Shown here one piece after another: positions 1 to 10,920 of a stretch of 64,000 nucleotides of DNA. How positions within the stretch are numbered: position 1 is the stretch's first letter; each line of letters starts with the position of its first letter. The position numbers and the translations under genes are program-made. Source of the stretch: Hansfordia pulvinata (Eukaryota; Ascomycota; Sordariomycetes; Xylariales); contig BJKQ01000004.1 of assembly GCA_006538405.1 (NCBI GenBank), positions 930,001 through 994,000 on the forward strand. Direction: 5' to 3'. The notes under the pieces were generated by a model that ran no database searches, was not told the origin of the DNA, and saw only the letters and a program-made list of their open reading frames with translations.

Positions 1-3000
1 ATCAGAAGGACGTGCAACAGAAGACGGACCGCGAGTACCGTACCTATCAGGTACACGTACCGTATCCTCCAGACGCTGTTGAGTGGAGTTGGGGGGGTTC
101 AATGTCGGACACACTGTGGTGGTGAGTTGAGAGGCTGCACATAGTTCCTCAAATTGAGCAGCCTCATCAGGGTTGAAAGGAGGACCGCGGGGCTTTACCA
201 GAGGTACCTAGCCAAGACCTACCAACCGTAATGGACCAGCGATACCTGCTCGAACCTGCCGTGCCTGCCACTCATAAGAGAGGTAGATACCAGGTATCTG
301 CACCGTTTGCACGACATGCATGGATCTGCCCGAAACCGTGAATAATGAATTTCCACAAGACGGCCAACGCCTTATGGGGATTTAGGATTTAGAGGTACCT
401 AATGTAGGCAGCCCTGTGTTCCGCCTGCAATGATGAGCATGAGCAGCGGTTCAGTTCAAGGCGATGGCTGGTTGCTGTCGAACTGAGTGCCGCGCCTGAA
501 GCAAGACGACGGTTTGGTGTATAAGCACTCAGAGGTAGGTACGAGCGATATATCGCGGGGCCGACTCTGACAGAGTACATATGTAGGTAGAGTACTCGTA
601 CTGACGACCTGAGGTCTTGCAAAACGCCATCCACTATCCGCAGAGAGGCACGAGGGGGGAGTTCGCGGCGATCCGAAGCCCATCGTATCCACCCACCGCG
701 TGGCCCAGAGACTGGGCGAGGATCCGTGCACCAGCCCACCAGCCCACCAGCCCAGGAGGATTGTACTTGACGTGCTGGGGTTTAGTGCGTGGCTCCGGCC
801 GCGGCTCGCAGCCTAGCGCACGTGCAGACTGCGTTCACAGCCCACATCACTCCTGGCCCGTTAGGTACCTACTACCTACACGTAGGTACCTAGATAGAGA
901 GATGTTGACGCGTAGTAATTCCAATATCTCCGTACCCATGTAGGTACCCAGACACACCAGGCTCGGAAGGCACTGTCAAATTGTCGCCTTTTTGGTTCCT
1001 ATCAGCGCAGGTGGTGCGCGCACACACACCAGGCATCTAGGTAATTTGAAGTTCATCCATTCGTGCGAGTATATCGGTAGGTAGGAGTGGTAGGTAGCAA
1101 CACACAGACACTTCCAGCACATTTACTCGTAGGCCGCGTATAAAGCTCCCAGCCGGTAAGGGTAAGGTACGAGTACCTAAGTTGCTGGAATCCATACTCA
1201 GGGTATCAGGGTCCAGCTACCTACTCGTACGTGTATCTCCGGCTACCGTTGGTGGTGTCCAGGTCGTCGTCGTCTCGAAGATGTTTCAATGTTGCTGGCG
1301 TTTGCACACCGTAACAACCGAACCGACCCTCGTGTTTCTTCCTCAGCGTGTCCGCCTGATGTACCATCCATAGGTACTCCATGGTTTAACTTGAAATGCA
1401 GGCCCCTGGCAACCTTAGCTTAGGTGTACCGATTGAATCATTTTAGATCTCTTGCGCGCTACGAGTACTCACACACCTGCCACACAGTGCACGGAGCACA
1501 TGTCGCCACGCACAAGGACGGATAGGCCGGGGTGGTCCCGGGCATTGGCGTTGTCGCGGGGTAGGCTCGTAGTTGACCGCAAAAGCCTCATTCATCATCG
1601 TCGGTTCCAGTCGGGACACTCTCTGGGAGGGCAGATGGGCTGCAGTGCAGGTGGGAGGTCGTCGAATGACCTGCCATCTTCAAGACCGATAATCTCTAAT
1701 CAACTCGGTACTTGGCTTGATTCCTCCACTCCCACCTCCAAGAATTTTGTCGGCCTGTCTCCTCGTATCACAATGGAAGAGCGTTTGTTGCAAGGGGTGC
1801 TCCGCATTCACATCCGCGGAGGAAGCGCCGGTCAGTCAGTGCCGCGGAAGAGACCTGCGAGAGGGGCGCGCTGACAACCGACAGGAGGTTAGGTAGGTAC
1901 CTACTCTCGCGAATACAAGCTACGAGTACATACTCGTATTGTCGCCCCGGTACACCCGGCCACCTGTCCAGGTATTCTGCATTCCTCATTTCACTCATTG
2001 GATCCCCTCTTTTCCCAAGTGCAATCCGTCGGTTATGAAACTCGTACCTGCTTTGCGCGTCTCGTATTCCGGTCAGCAGCCGCGCGTGCCACGCAGCCAA
2101 CGGTGTTGTGCTTGGGCGGGCTTCTTTTGCCCTCCACGCCCTCTTCACTGACGCTGTGGGTCTGCCGAACCGAGACCCTGATTTTCTTCCTTCCCCTGTG
2201 TGCTGACGAGTGCTCGGACTGTGCTCTCTGCCACTCCTCCACCTCTGATCAACATTCGCGACTCAGTACCTACGAGTAATGCCTCGGGTGCGTACCTACA
2301 TAGGCACTTCCAATACACTTGACGTGTGCATGTACACGCGAGACGGTGCTACCGGTTCTCCGTAGAGCTGAGAACGGGCTCTTTTTTTGTCAAGGCAGAC
2401 GGGGAGCGAGCTTCGCAGGTGAAGTAGGAACAGGCTACACACAGTCGACAGCGTGCGTACTCGTACGGGTAGCGGCGAGCAACGAACAGCATTATAAGGC
2501 AGGCAGTCGGAGGTCGGGAATGGGAGGTCCCCATACTCCTCGGATTTACCCTGCTTTGACCGAAACTGACCTCTCGTATCCCATACTATACCGAGCAGTT
2601 CACTCACAACCACCCATGTCTGACAGATGGCCCCGCACCACCGGCAGATGTCCACTTTGGAATCAAGTTCGCAGGCATTGGTGGTGGTTGCCCATCGTGC
2701 CAGCATCAAGACTCTGCTACGGGGGAGCGAAAGGGGCAGGATGGGGCACATGGGTAGAAAACGCTCATCCTGCGCCGTCCATGTCCTGTACTCGCCCGAA
2801 GTCCTCTCGAGATAGCAGGTAAGGGTTGGTCATCCCACTCACCTGTGGCCCAAGAATCAGAGTCCGCAACCCGCTCGTCGGTATATGGTATACAGATCCA
2901 GATCCGCTTGCCTCTGCTACCATGGCTGACATCGCGTGTCTAAGGCCACAGCGTGCGCGCGCGCGCTCGGGAGGGGCCGTAAAGGACTACTGCTGGCATG

Positions 3001-4946
3001 GGTCAGGGATGTTGCGGGAGGTGCAAAACGCTAGGACCGGTAGCTTATCGTGCGCCGCGTCCGGACGGACGAGTTACGCGGGCGGGCGGGCAGCAGGGCA
3101 GGACAGGACAGCGTCGGCGTGGGCGATGTGTTGGCTCGAGGCCGTGCTATTATAGGTTGGTTCTGGCCACGCGTAGGCCGAGCCTGGCCTCGCTTGGGGG
3201 AGGGCCTCACCGCACGCGCTCGCGCTCGTCGGAGGGCGGTGCCGTCTGTCCACGTGACCAGCTGCCAGGCTGTAAGACAACCGGGTTGGTACTGGTTGGT
3301 ATAGCCCTTGACCCCGTGTTTCGCGCGTACGACTCCCGGCCGGCTGCGGGTGGTACGCGCTCGCACGTTAGGTGCCAACGCATGCGTCATGATAGTGAAG
3401 ACCAGGGCAGACAAAAGCCGCCCGTCGGATCCAGCACCCGACGTGGGACCAGCCCCTCGCGCGATGCGACTCTGTTCGCCGCCAACGATTTCGGCAGGCT
3501 ATCTTGGGTTAAGTAGCCAAGTAAGCTCATTCCGGCTGCAGCGAGCGAGGATTCTACGGCTGGCGTGGGCCGGGGTCATTGCCGGTTTATTCAGGTTGGC
3601 GCGGCAGGCCGTAGAAGACAGCACAGAATATTCTAATTTCATTTGCGAGTGCTTCGCCCCCAGCAGTGTGAGAGGAGATGGTCAGCCGGGCATGGCGTGC
3701 GTACCGCGTCCAGGAACACCCAGGAATCAATACAGCCAGCTGACTCTCCTCATGGCAATATGGCAATGAGCCTTGTGATGAGCGTTACGTATACAAGTAC
3801 ATAGGAACTATATGCGATCCAGCACGACCGCAGTAGATATGCGCAAGCAAGCCGACCACGAGAATAGAGACCTGAGATCCTAAATAGGGGTTGCGGACTC
3901 GCCCGTCAGTCTTGCCTTGCCGTTCGCCTGACCAACTACGAGACGAGTGTTCGCAGTGTTGGCCAGGCAGGAGGCCCTCTTGTAGCTATGCGAGTGGCTC
4001 AGACAGCAGTTGATACAACAAGGTTAGAGTCTTTCAGAACGACCGCCCGGTTCCGCTGGTGTTCGGTTTGGGTGCTTGCATAAGTGTCGAATGTTACGGC
4101 CGGGTTGCTGCAGCGGGCCGAGCGCTCCTCAGTTGCTGGCTGGCCTATTCTATTCTTCATCCACATGTAAACACAACGGCAGAGCTTATAGGTTACTGAC
4201 TTGCTGAAACACTTACTTAAATATTTACTACAAGAATGCCGTTGCCATCTCTCAGGCAATTCACTCATAGAGTGAACAGTGCCTGCAGCCATGGCTGTCT
4301 TGCCTTGTGCTAAGTTGTGTGGGTAGCACTCCAGCTGCTCTCCTGGGGCGGCATTCACTTGATGGCTGGGTGCATGCTGGTCAGCTTCTGGCACCAAGGC
4401 AGTCACATCATAGGCACAGATCAGGCTCTGGTTGCACAAAGGCTGTTTACATCCATCATCTGTGGCACTCCAGCTGGCCTGTCAAAGACGACTGCTGCTG
4501 TGCGCCTGCTCTGCACTTCTCTCGCCCATCCTGCTTGAAGCAGCACCAAAACCTCCGTCCTCCCACGTCGACCTCTCCTGTTTGCACAACGTTCCTGTGT
4601 TCTTAAGGCTTCATAAGACCCTCGCTCTACGCCGACTTGCCACTCGAGAATCCTCAGTCTTTGCCTCCAAACTGTCTCCAAGCCTCTGTCTCCAGCTCTT
4701 GGTAATGATCTCGGGAGCGCGCCTTCCTCTGTCTGTCTGAGCTCAGCTACCAGTGCAAGGGCTGCTGCTCCTGCCTCCGGGCTGTCGCTGCATCTCCATT
4801 TGCGAGCCGCCTTTCGCGACTTCCTGGAGTTGAGGTTGCTGGCTCGGCTCGGCTGCTGCTTCCTCGACTGCCAGCAACCTGCCCCTCCTGCTCGATCCAG
4901 CCCGGCAACCGCCTTTTGTTTGGCCGGCCGGCCCCGTCAGCCCACC
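1..4946. other. Gene-free left flank
   Basis: No reading frame here has recognisable protein similarity, a convincing start context or splice-linked exons. The longest frames (for example 3999-4439 on the minus strand) are composed of unlike, low-information residues. The sequence is rich in short palindromic words built on GGTACC and GAGTAC (near 205, 393, 868, 886, 1896, 2277 and 2685). The last 400 bases before 4947 are pyrimidine-rich and probably hold the promoter and 5' leader of the DUF726 gene. Confidence 0.6.
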
Positions 4947-7491
4947 ATGACTTTCTCCTCCACCTCGGACGCGTCCGTCGACTCCGACTACGACATCGAC
5001 CCCAACGCCGACAGGATGGGCCGCGCATGGGCCCGCAAGCAGATCCGCCGTGTCGATCTCGACATGAGCTCGATCCTCAGCATGGATCAGAAGAACGAAC
5101 TGCAGGAGCTCCTGGCCACCATCGTCGACGTCATGGAGAAACGCATCCTGAACACCTTTGCCGGCTTTGGTGACCAGATCGGGCCAGCCGCCCTGGGAAT
5201 CCACGCGCCGCCCATCATGTGCGTCACCATTCCCAACCCTCGCAGCGACAAGTACAGAAGCTCGTTCAGCAGCAAGGACGGCGGCACTGCGGACCTTGGG
5301 CCTCTCCGCAAGTCGAAGCCGGTCATGACCATGCCCAAGACCATGGAAGAAGCCCTCAAGATGACCGGACTCACCGAGAAGGCTCTGTTGGCACGCAGTG
5401 TTGCGGACATGAAGGACGACGTTATCCATCACTTTAGAAAATGGAAGGCCAACGTCACCGTTCGCGTCCGGGACATGATCGTCAAAGGTGGCGGCACTCC
5501 AGGCATTCCGGGCACTCGACAGGGCCCTACCCCGAATGGACGTGGTGGTGGTGTCTATCGCGGCCGAAATCCCCGATACGGAGGTGAGTGGCCGAAATCT
5601 CGTCTAACTGTTCCATCCCTGCTATCAGCGTCGCCTGGTGGCCGCGCTTGGCTCACCTGAGTCTCACCGAGGCCGAAGCCCCTTTTCACGCACCCCTTCC
5701 CCCTTCTTTCTGGTCCAAGAGAAACACGTCGCGTCACATATGATATGTTTTTTTCTCCAGGATTGCTGACAAAGTTGGAATACTGCAGGTGCTGGCTCTT
5801 TTAACGGCTCCAGATCTTCATCTGTCACTACTCCTAAAGTCAACAGCAACGGACCAAGTCGGCCCCAGCATTCTCCGCCCGTGAACTCTAAGGACGCCAC
5901 TGAGCAAGCTCTGGGCCAGATTGCATACCAAGCCGACAATACCTTGAAGGATCTGCCAAACCAGAAACGCATGATCGTTCTGCACTCTGTCCTGCTGATG
6001 CTCCTGGGTCTCGAGCACTATGCTTCATACAGCCGGGCTCTTCTCATGAATCTCGCGGCGTCCCTGGACGTGCCCTTCCACGTGATGATGTCAGACGAAG
6101 TTCGAGTCGCTAGAGCACTCTCGAAGGTGGTTGCCGGCATCAGTCTGGAGGAAATCAACATGAGACGCGCTGAAGAAATCAGAAAGACCAAACTCAAAAG
6201 CGGCTCGGCTTCGAAGGAGCTCACTGGTGTTGTTGCGCCGGCTCTGAGGGACGAGGGCATTGGCACTGTGTTTGGTGGCAGCGTACGTCTCAACCCCGAC
6301 ACTGTGGCAGCTTTGCTCGGAGCCATGGGCGAAAACACTGTCACTGTCGGCACCCTGTTCGGTCTGTATGGAGCCCGATCAGGCGGCAAGTTGATGGATG
6401 GGTATGCAAAGGATAGCTCAGATTTCGGCATGCTCCCTGTCCATGCCCCGCCCAACACAGAGCTCATTGACCCCAAGGATGTGCCCGTCAACTTTCGACG
6501 CATGCGCTTTGCGCTTTGCATCAGTGGCTGGCTCAGTGGGGACAGGGACAACTACACGGACACTTGGAAAGCTCTGGCCGGCCAGCACGAACTCTATGCG
6601 CTGCGTTACGAGACCGAATCTCTTTCCAAGCTTGGTGACGCCTTGGAAACGGTCACAAAAAGCGTCGCCTGGACTGCGGCCAGGAAGGAGATTGCGGAGC
6701 GTGCGGCTGCCGAGAACGAACCACCTGTCTTCTCCAGCTTGGCCCACTCCTCTTGGCCAGTTGGTCTGTTGAGACTGAGCAAGCTCATCGAGAACCCCTG
6801 GATCGTTGGTATGGTTCGCGCTGAGAAGGCTGGTCTGGTGCTGGCCGAAGCTCTGACAAGCAAGGTTCAGGGCGATCGCAGTGTGACTTTGATTGGGTAC
6901 AGCCTTGGCGCCCGCGTCATTTACAACTGCCTGATGCACCTCGCGGACAAGAAGACCTTTGGCATTGTCGACAATGTCGTTCTTCTGGGTGCTCCCTGCC
7001 CAGCTGAGATGCGAACCTGGCTGACCATGAAGACCGTCATCACGGGTCGGCTCATCAGCGCGTACTCAAACAACGACTACATGTTGGGCTTCCTGTTCCG
7101 CAGCTGCAGTTGGACCTACGGCATAGCAGGACTCCAGAAGACGCAGGGTGTCCCATTTGTCGAGAATGTGGACTGCAGCGACGCCGTCACCAACCACCTG
7201 CAGTGGCGATACATGGTCGGCGAGGTTTTGAAGCGAGTGGGCTTTGAAGACTGCGACTGGTCTTTTGTTGAGCGCGAGGCCCAGTTCCGCGCGCAAGCGT
7301 CCGAGCAGCAGGCGCAGAGAGACGAACAGCGAAGCGCCCTCAGCCAAAAACTGGAGTCGATGGCGCTCGAGGAGCCTGTAGAGCCTGCTACCGAGATTCT
7401 CTTGCAGAAAGAGAATATCCTACCACAGGGCAACAAGGGCACCAAGAAGGTGGCACAGGCAGCTTCCCGGAAGAAAGAGAACATCCGTTGA
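4947..7491 (+). CDS. DUF726 family alpha/beta-hydrolase-like membrane protein (TMCO4 / yeast Mil1 type)
   Basis: Two exons, 4947-5583 and 5789-7491, encode 779 residues; the intron (GTGAGT...TGCAG) splits a Gly codon. The start is the ATG in CCCACCATGA; the frame opens further upstream but with a poor start context. The N-terminal half is polar. The C-terminal half matches DUF726: a hydrophobic stretch rich in Gly and Val (roughly residues 365-400, 'GGSVRLNPDTVAALLG'), then 'VTLIGYSLGAR' with the nucleophile-elbow motif GxSxG centred on Ser584, followed by 'NVVLLGAPCP'. Known members are yeast Mil1 (which binds the AP-1 adaptor) and animal TMCO4, where the catalytic role is unclear. The last ~90 residues are charged and Gln-rich. 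The gene converges on gta3. Family assignment is firm; enzymatic activity is inferred only from the motif. Confidence 0.9.
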
Positions 7492-7975
7492 TCCAAAATG
7501 AACTGCAACAGCTCGAAGCTGATGGGCATACCACAGACCCTGGACCGAACAATTGTCAGGGAATCCAGCTGGCCATGGATCAACCGGTATTTCAGTGTTG
7601 CGGACTGCACCACCCGGCACTCTGATTGCCGGGGGAATTTTGGGGGCAACGAAATGTATTCGTATGAGCCGGCGTACGGTTGTTTAGCTAGAAGGACACG
7701 GCGTGCTCACGCACACGGTTATTGCAGACAGACTGTTCTTAGAGGAATTGACTCTTATTATTGAGACTGAGTCGTGGGCCTCGAGCTTTGGGTGACGATT
7801 CTGCTAGAGTTATTCATATTCAAGGAAACTCGGCAGCATATTGTGCAAAAATCTTATACGCTAGTCAAACGACATGTTTGGCCGTGTCCTAGCAGGCCCT
7901 GAGAAAGGCGTCCATTTCCCATGCCATGTGTCGTGTGTCAGGGTTTCTGGGCTCGTGGGTTCGTTCATCTCCGAC
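7492..7975. other. Convergent intergenic spacer
   Basis: This is a 3'-to-3' spacer between the DUF726 gene and gta3. It is more AT-rich than its flanks in the centre (about 7730-7870), as expected for two facing 3' UTRs. No gene is seen. Confidence 0.6.
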
Positions 7976-8102
7976 TCAAGCCTTGGCGTCGCTTCCTGCC
8001 GCGGGGCCGCTCCGGACGACAAAGTACTTGCCGCCGCCTGCGGTCTCGCTGGCGCCGGCGAGGACGTCCCAATCCTCGGCGCTGCTCCTCCCCGCCTTGC
8101 TG

Positions 8103-8133
<31 letters not shown>

Positions 8134-8779
8134 TCCCCGCCTCACCCGTGCTGGTCCCCCTCCTCCTCCTGGGCCGGCGGGCGTGGCCTACGACGTCCTC
8201 GAGGGCCAGGGCGGCGCGGAGGCGGTCGAGGCCGACGGCCTGGGAGGCGAGGCCGGCGGCGGTCTCGTCGCGGATGGAGGCGAGGGGCTCCAGGGGGCAG
8301 CGGGAGCGGCGGACGGCGCGGACGAAGTGCAGCTGGGAGCGCAGGGTGTCCAGCATGCGGGACTCGTCTGCCGGGGAGGAGGGCGGGGGCAGGGCGGAGA
8401 GGCGGCAGAGGTGGGAGAGGGTTGCGGGGGTTATCGTTTCCGCGTCGGGGTCGGCGGTTGCGGTTGCGGTGTTGGGGTTGTTGGGGTTGTTGGGGTTGTT
8501 GTTGTTGTTTGGGAGGGGGAGGAGGGAGCGGACTGACCAGCTCGGGACGGCGAGATGTGGCGAGAGGGGTTGGGAGGTGGTGGTGGTTCCAGAGTTTTGT
8601 GAGGTTCGTGTCCCCGGTGGTGGTGGTGGTGGTGATGATGATGGCGTCGTCGAGGAGGAAGAGAGCTGGCGGCGCGCGGCGGTCGTCGGGAGCTGCGGTA
8701 TCGCGGTCGGCAGGCGGGAGGGCGCTTTGAGCTGGGGGCGCAGGGCCTGCCCGCATGCGCGGCAGAGGTGCGGTCTCAT
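7976..8779 (-). CDS. gta3: Glutamyl-tRNA(Gln) amidotransferase complex subunit Gta3 (mitochondrial, GatC-like)
   Basis: Single exon, 267 residues. The start at 8779 gives an N-terminus with the look of a mitochondrial presequence: Arg-rich, Ser/Thr-rich and without acidic residues for the first ~70 positions. The signature 'WSVRSLLP' (about residues 81-88) is followed by a GatC-like helical segment around 113-165 ('ETITPATLSHLCRLSALP ... MLDTLRSQLHFVRAV'). The protein ends with 'GGGKYFVVRSG', as in filamentous-fungal Gta3. In this family the protein works with the GatA and GatB homologues to convert Glu-tRNA(Gln) to Gln-tRNA(Gln) in the mitochondrion. Oddities are low-complexity inserts encoded by simple repeats: an Asn/Pro run at about residues 90-103 and a run of ten or so Gly near residue 235. 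An in-frame ATG at 8866 would add 29 residues that look unlike a presequence. Confidence 0.85.
8105..8132. repeat. (GCC)n trinucleotide repeat inside gta3
   Basis: About nine GCC units on the plus strand encode the poly-Gly run of Gta3 on the minus strand. Further triplet-type tracts in the same gene lie at about 8468-8512 (GTTGGG/GTT, encoding Asn/Pro) and 8618-8640 (GGT/GAT), so this short coding region is unusually repeat-rich. Confidence 0.85.
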
Positions 8780-9733
8780 TCTCGTGGTGGACCGTGCCGG
8801 CGGTGGTGATGTTGGCTGTGGTGGTGGTGGTGGTGGTGGTGCAGGAAGGCGCGCGGATGGTCTCACGGCGCGATCGCGTTGGGGTTCTGCAGATGGAAGA
8901 TGTAGCAGTGGTGGGCGCTGCGGAAGGGCAGGTTTGTGCTCGAGATATCAAATGCAGGGACCTGAAGCTATCCGCATCCGCAGTGCTTCGGTCCGGCTGC
9001 AGCCCAGGGCTGTCCGGCGTGGTCGCGGGTCCACCTGGAGCGCTGTCGCGTGGCGCGGGTCTGGCGCTGGGACACGCCCGCGTGGGGGCCACGGGGCCCC
9101 GAAGGTCTGAAGTTTCAGGGTTCATCAGTGGGGACGCGGGACAGCTTGTAGGCATCCATTGTATTCATGGATACCAGGAGAGCCGCGTCTTGACGGCACT
9201 TCAAACCAAAAACCCGCACTTAAGCAACATCGTCTCCATTGTCTGTGTCCTCGCACACATTTCGGGACTCCAATTTCGTCAACAATGTTCTTTACTTGAA
9301 GCGGTGGTTGCAGGGGAGAAAGCAATACTCATCAGTCAAGTGGGGGTTTTTAAGCATTATTTACTATCCGGACCGGCTCTACTAACCTTACCTTGGTACA
9401 TGTACTTGGTGGTGAAATGAGTTCAACAGACGGGCACAGGTCGCAAGGCGTGGACTTGAGAGAAAATATAAGTGAGAGCAGCAGAAAGTAAATGATATCT
9501 AAGCCTCTTCTAAATATTGGTATTCCCTACTTTGGTGACCTAGGTACGCAGGGTATCCAAATACCACGTAGTAGTAACCTGTGTATGTTGTATGATACAG
9601 GAGGTTTTCAAAAAAAATAATAGTAGTAGACCTCTTGGCCCTTCTGCGGCCATGGTCTCTCTCGCAAGATAAGGTACATGTACCTATAGGTACGCAATGC
9701 TTTCAACATCCGACCCCGGCCATATATATACGC
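8780..9733. other. Intergenic: gta3 upstream region and methyltransferase 3' flank
   Basis: No supported gene. A long GTG/GGT run lies at about 8815-8841. The segment 9440-9730 is AT-rich and includes CATATATATACG just downstream of the methyltransferase stop. GGTACC-type words occur near 9541 and 9680. Confidence 0.55.
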
Positions 9734-10920
9734 CTACTCGTCAAAGGTGATCCAGTTGGCGTAGTATAGCCAGGCGGACTGGGCCCTCTGCTCCTCTGGG
9801 GACATTGCCTTGTACTTTTCCGGGTCAATGTCCTTGTATTCCATCAGGCCGGTCTCCATGTTGCGCTTGCGGGACTGCAGCACGGCGCGCGTCTCGACGT
9901 CGGCGCGGAAGTCCGAGTCCACAATGGCCTCCCTCCACATCTCGGCCCAGGAGAAGGCATCGTGCTTGAGGTTCTTCCGCCAGCCGCCCCCGCAGCGGCC
10001 CTTCCTGGTGCACTCCTTCTTCACGTCCTCGGCCTCCTTGGCTTCCTCCGTTGCTTCTTCCCCGGGGGTCTTCTTGGCCACCACGCCGCCCCGCTGGCCC
10101 CCGATGACCAGGACCGGCTTGCCCTTGTCCTTCTTGAGCAGCTTCATGCACGACCGGATGACCTTCATCTGGTCGTCCTTGCTGAACAGGTGGAAGACGG
10201 CCGACAGGTGCAGGATGGTGAACTTGTTCTCGTGGCCGTGGAACCCGTTGCCCAGCGAGAACTTGCGCGGGTGGCTGGTGTCGAGCAGGTCGGCGCTCTT
10301 GAGGAAGTTGTCCTTGACCGTAGAGGCGTCCGGCTCGCCCTTGAAGAGGTCCGCGCTCACGTCCACGAACAGGTCGTTGATCTCGCTGGCGTAGACCCTC
10401 TCGGCCATGCCGTCGTCCTGCCCCTTGTCCCTGCCGTCCAGCAGGAGCTGCCGCGAGTCGACGGCGAACGTGGCCCCGATGTCCATGAAGACCTGGTCCT
10501 TGGCGCCGTCGGCCGTGGTCATGGCGTCCAGCACGAACTTCTCGTACCACGGGTTGCTCTTCAGGCGGAGGTCCATGAACCCGCCCGTCCGGATGCAGTG
10601 GAAGAAGCTCCTGCGGCTGGTCGAGCCGTCGATGTGGGAGCCCGTGGTGCCCCTCTCGCCCCCCTCTGCAGGGGGTTGGGGTCGTTGTCTCTGGCCGCGT
10701 CGTACGCGACCTGGACGCGCTTCTCGATCGCCCGGTCGCCCTTGAGTCCCACATAGTCCTGCATGAGCGTCTTGAACGGCGCCGGCAGCATCTTCAGGTT
10801 GCCATTGCCGGTGTAGAGGGACTCGACCGTCTGCTGCCGGTTGACCTCGTCGACCGACGCGGTGGGCGACATCCATGCCAGGAAGGCCTGGGCCGCCGTG
10901 AATAGAGAACGAGGCTTCAT
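9734..10920 (-). CDS. SAM-dependent methyltransferase-like protein, fungal secondary-metabolism type, with an apparent frameshift
   Basis: The coding signal runs from an ATG at 10920 to a TAG at 9734-9736 but changes frame at a run of six C (plus strand, 10659-10664). Upstream of it the protein reads '...VQVAYDAARDNDPNPLQ'; downstream it reads '...GSHIDGSTSRRSFFHCIR'. Treating the run as one base short gives 396 codons (395 residues) with no other disruption. Family hallmarks in order are 'FMDIGATFAVDSRQLLLDG' (SAM-binding motif I region, with Ala-Thr where Gly is usual), 'RVYASEINDLFVDVSADLF', 'FLKSADLLD', 'FTILHLSAVFHLFS' and 'PVLVIGGQRG'. This order matches methyltransferases of the AusD/Trt5 kind known from meroterpenoid clusters. 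The substrate cannot be told, and no biosynthetic backbone gene lies nearby. Alternatives are a genuine pseudogene or an unrecognised intron; no GT-AG pair there keeps the conserved residues. Confidence 0.75.

Noticed and set aside
3999..4439. A 146-codon minus-strand open frame
   Set aside because: No domain, no start context, no splice-linked partner, and residue use typical of translated non-coding DNA.
1..4946. GGTACC-rich sequence considered as a transposon or RIP-mutated repeat
   Set aside because: No terminal repeats, no transposase or reverse transcriptase remnants, and the base composition is not AT-shifted as RIP would cause.
7874..9420. Several long plus-strand open frames over and beyond gta3
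   Set aside because: They are shadows of the GC-rich gta3 coding strand, giving Arg/Gly-rich or Val/Gly-rich nonsense.
10659..10664. An intron to explain the frame change in the methyltransferase at 9734-10920
   Set aside because: The only nearby GT-AG pairs on the minus strand give introns of about 45 nt and would remove conserved residues.
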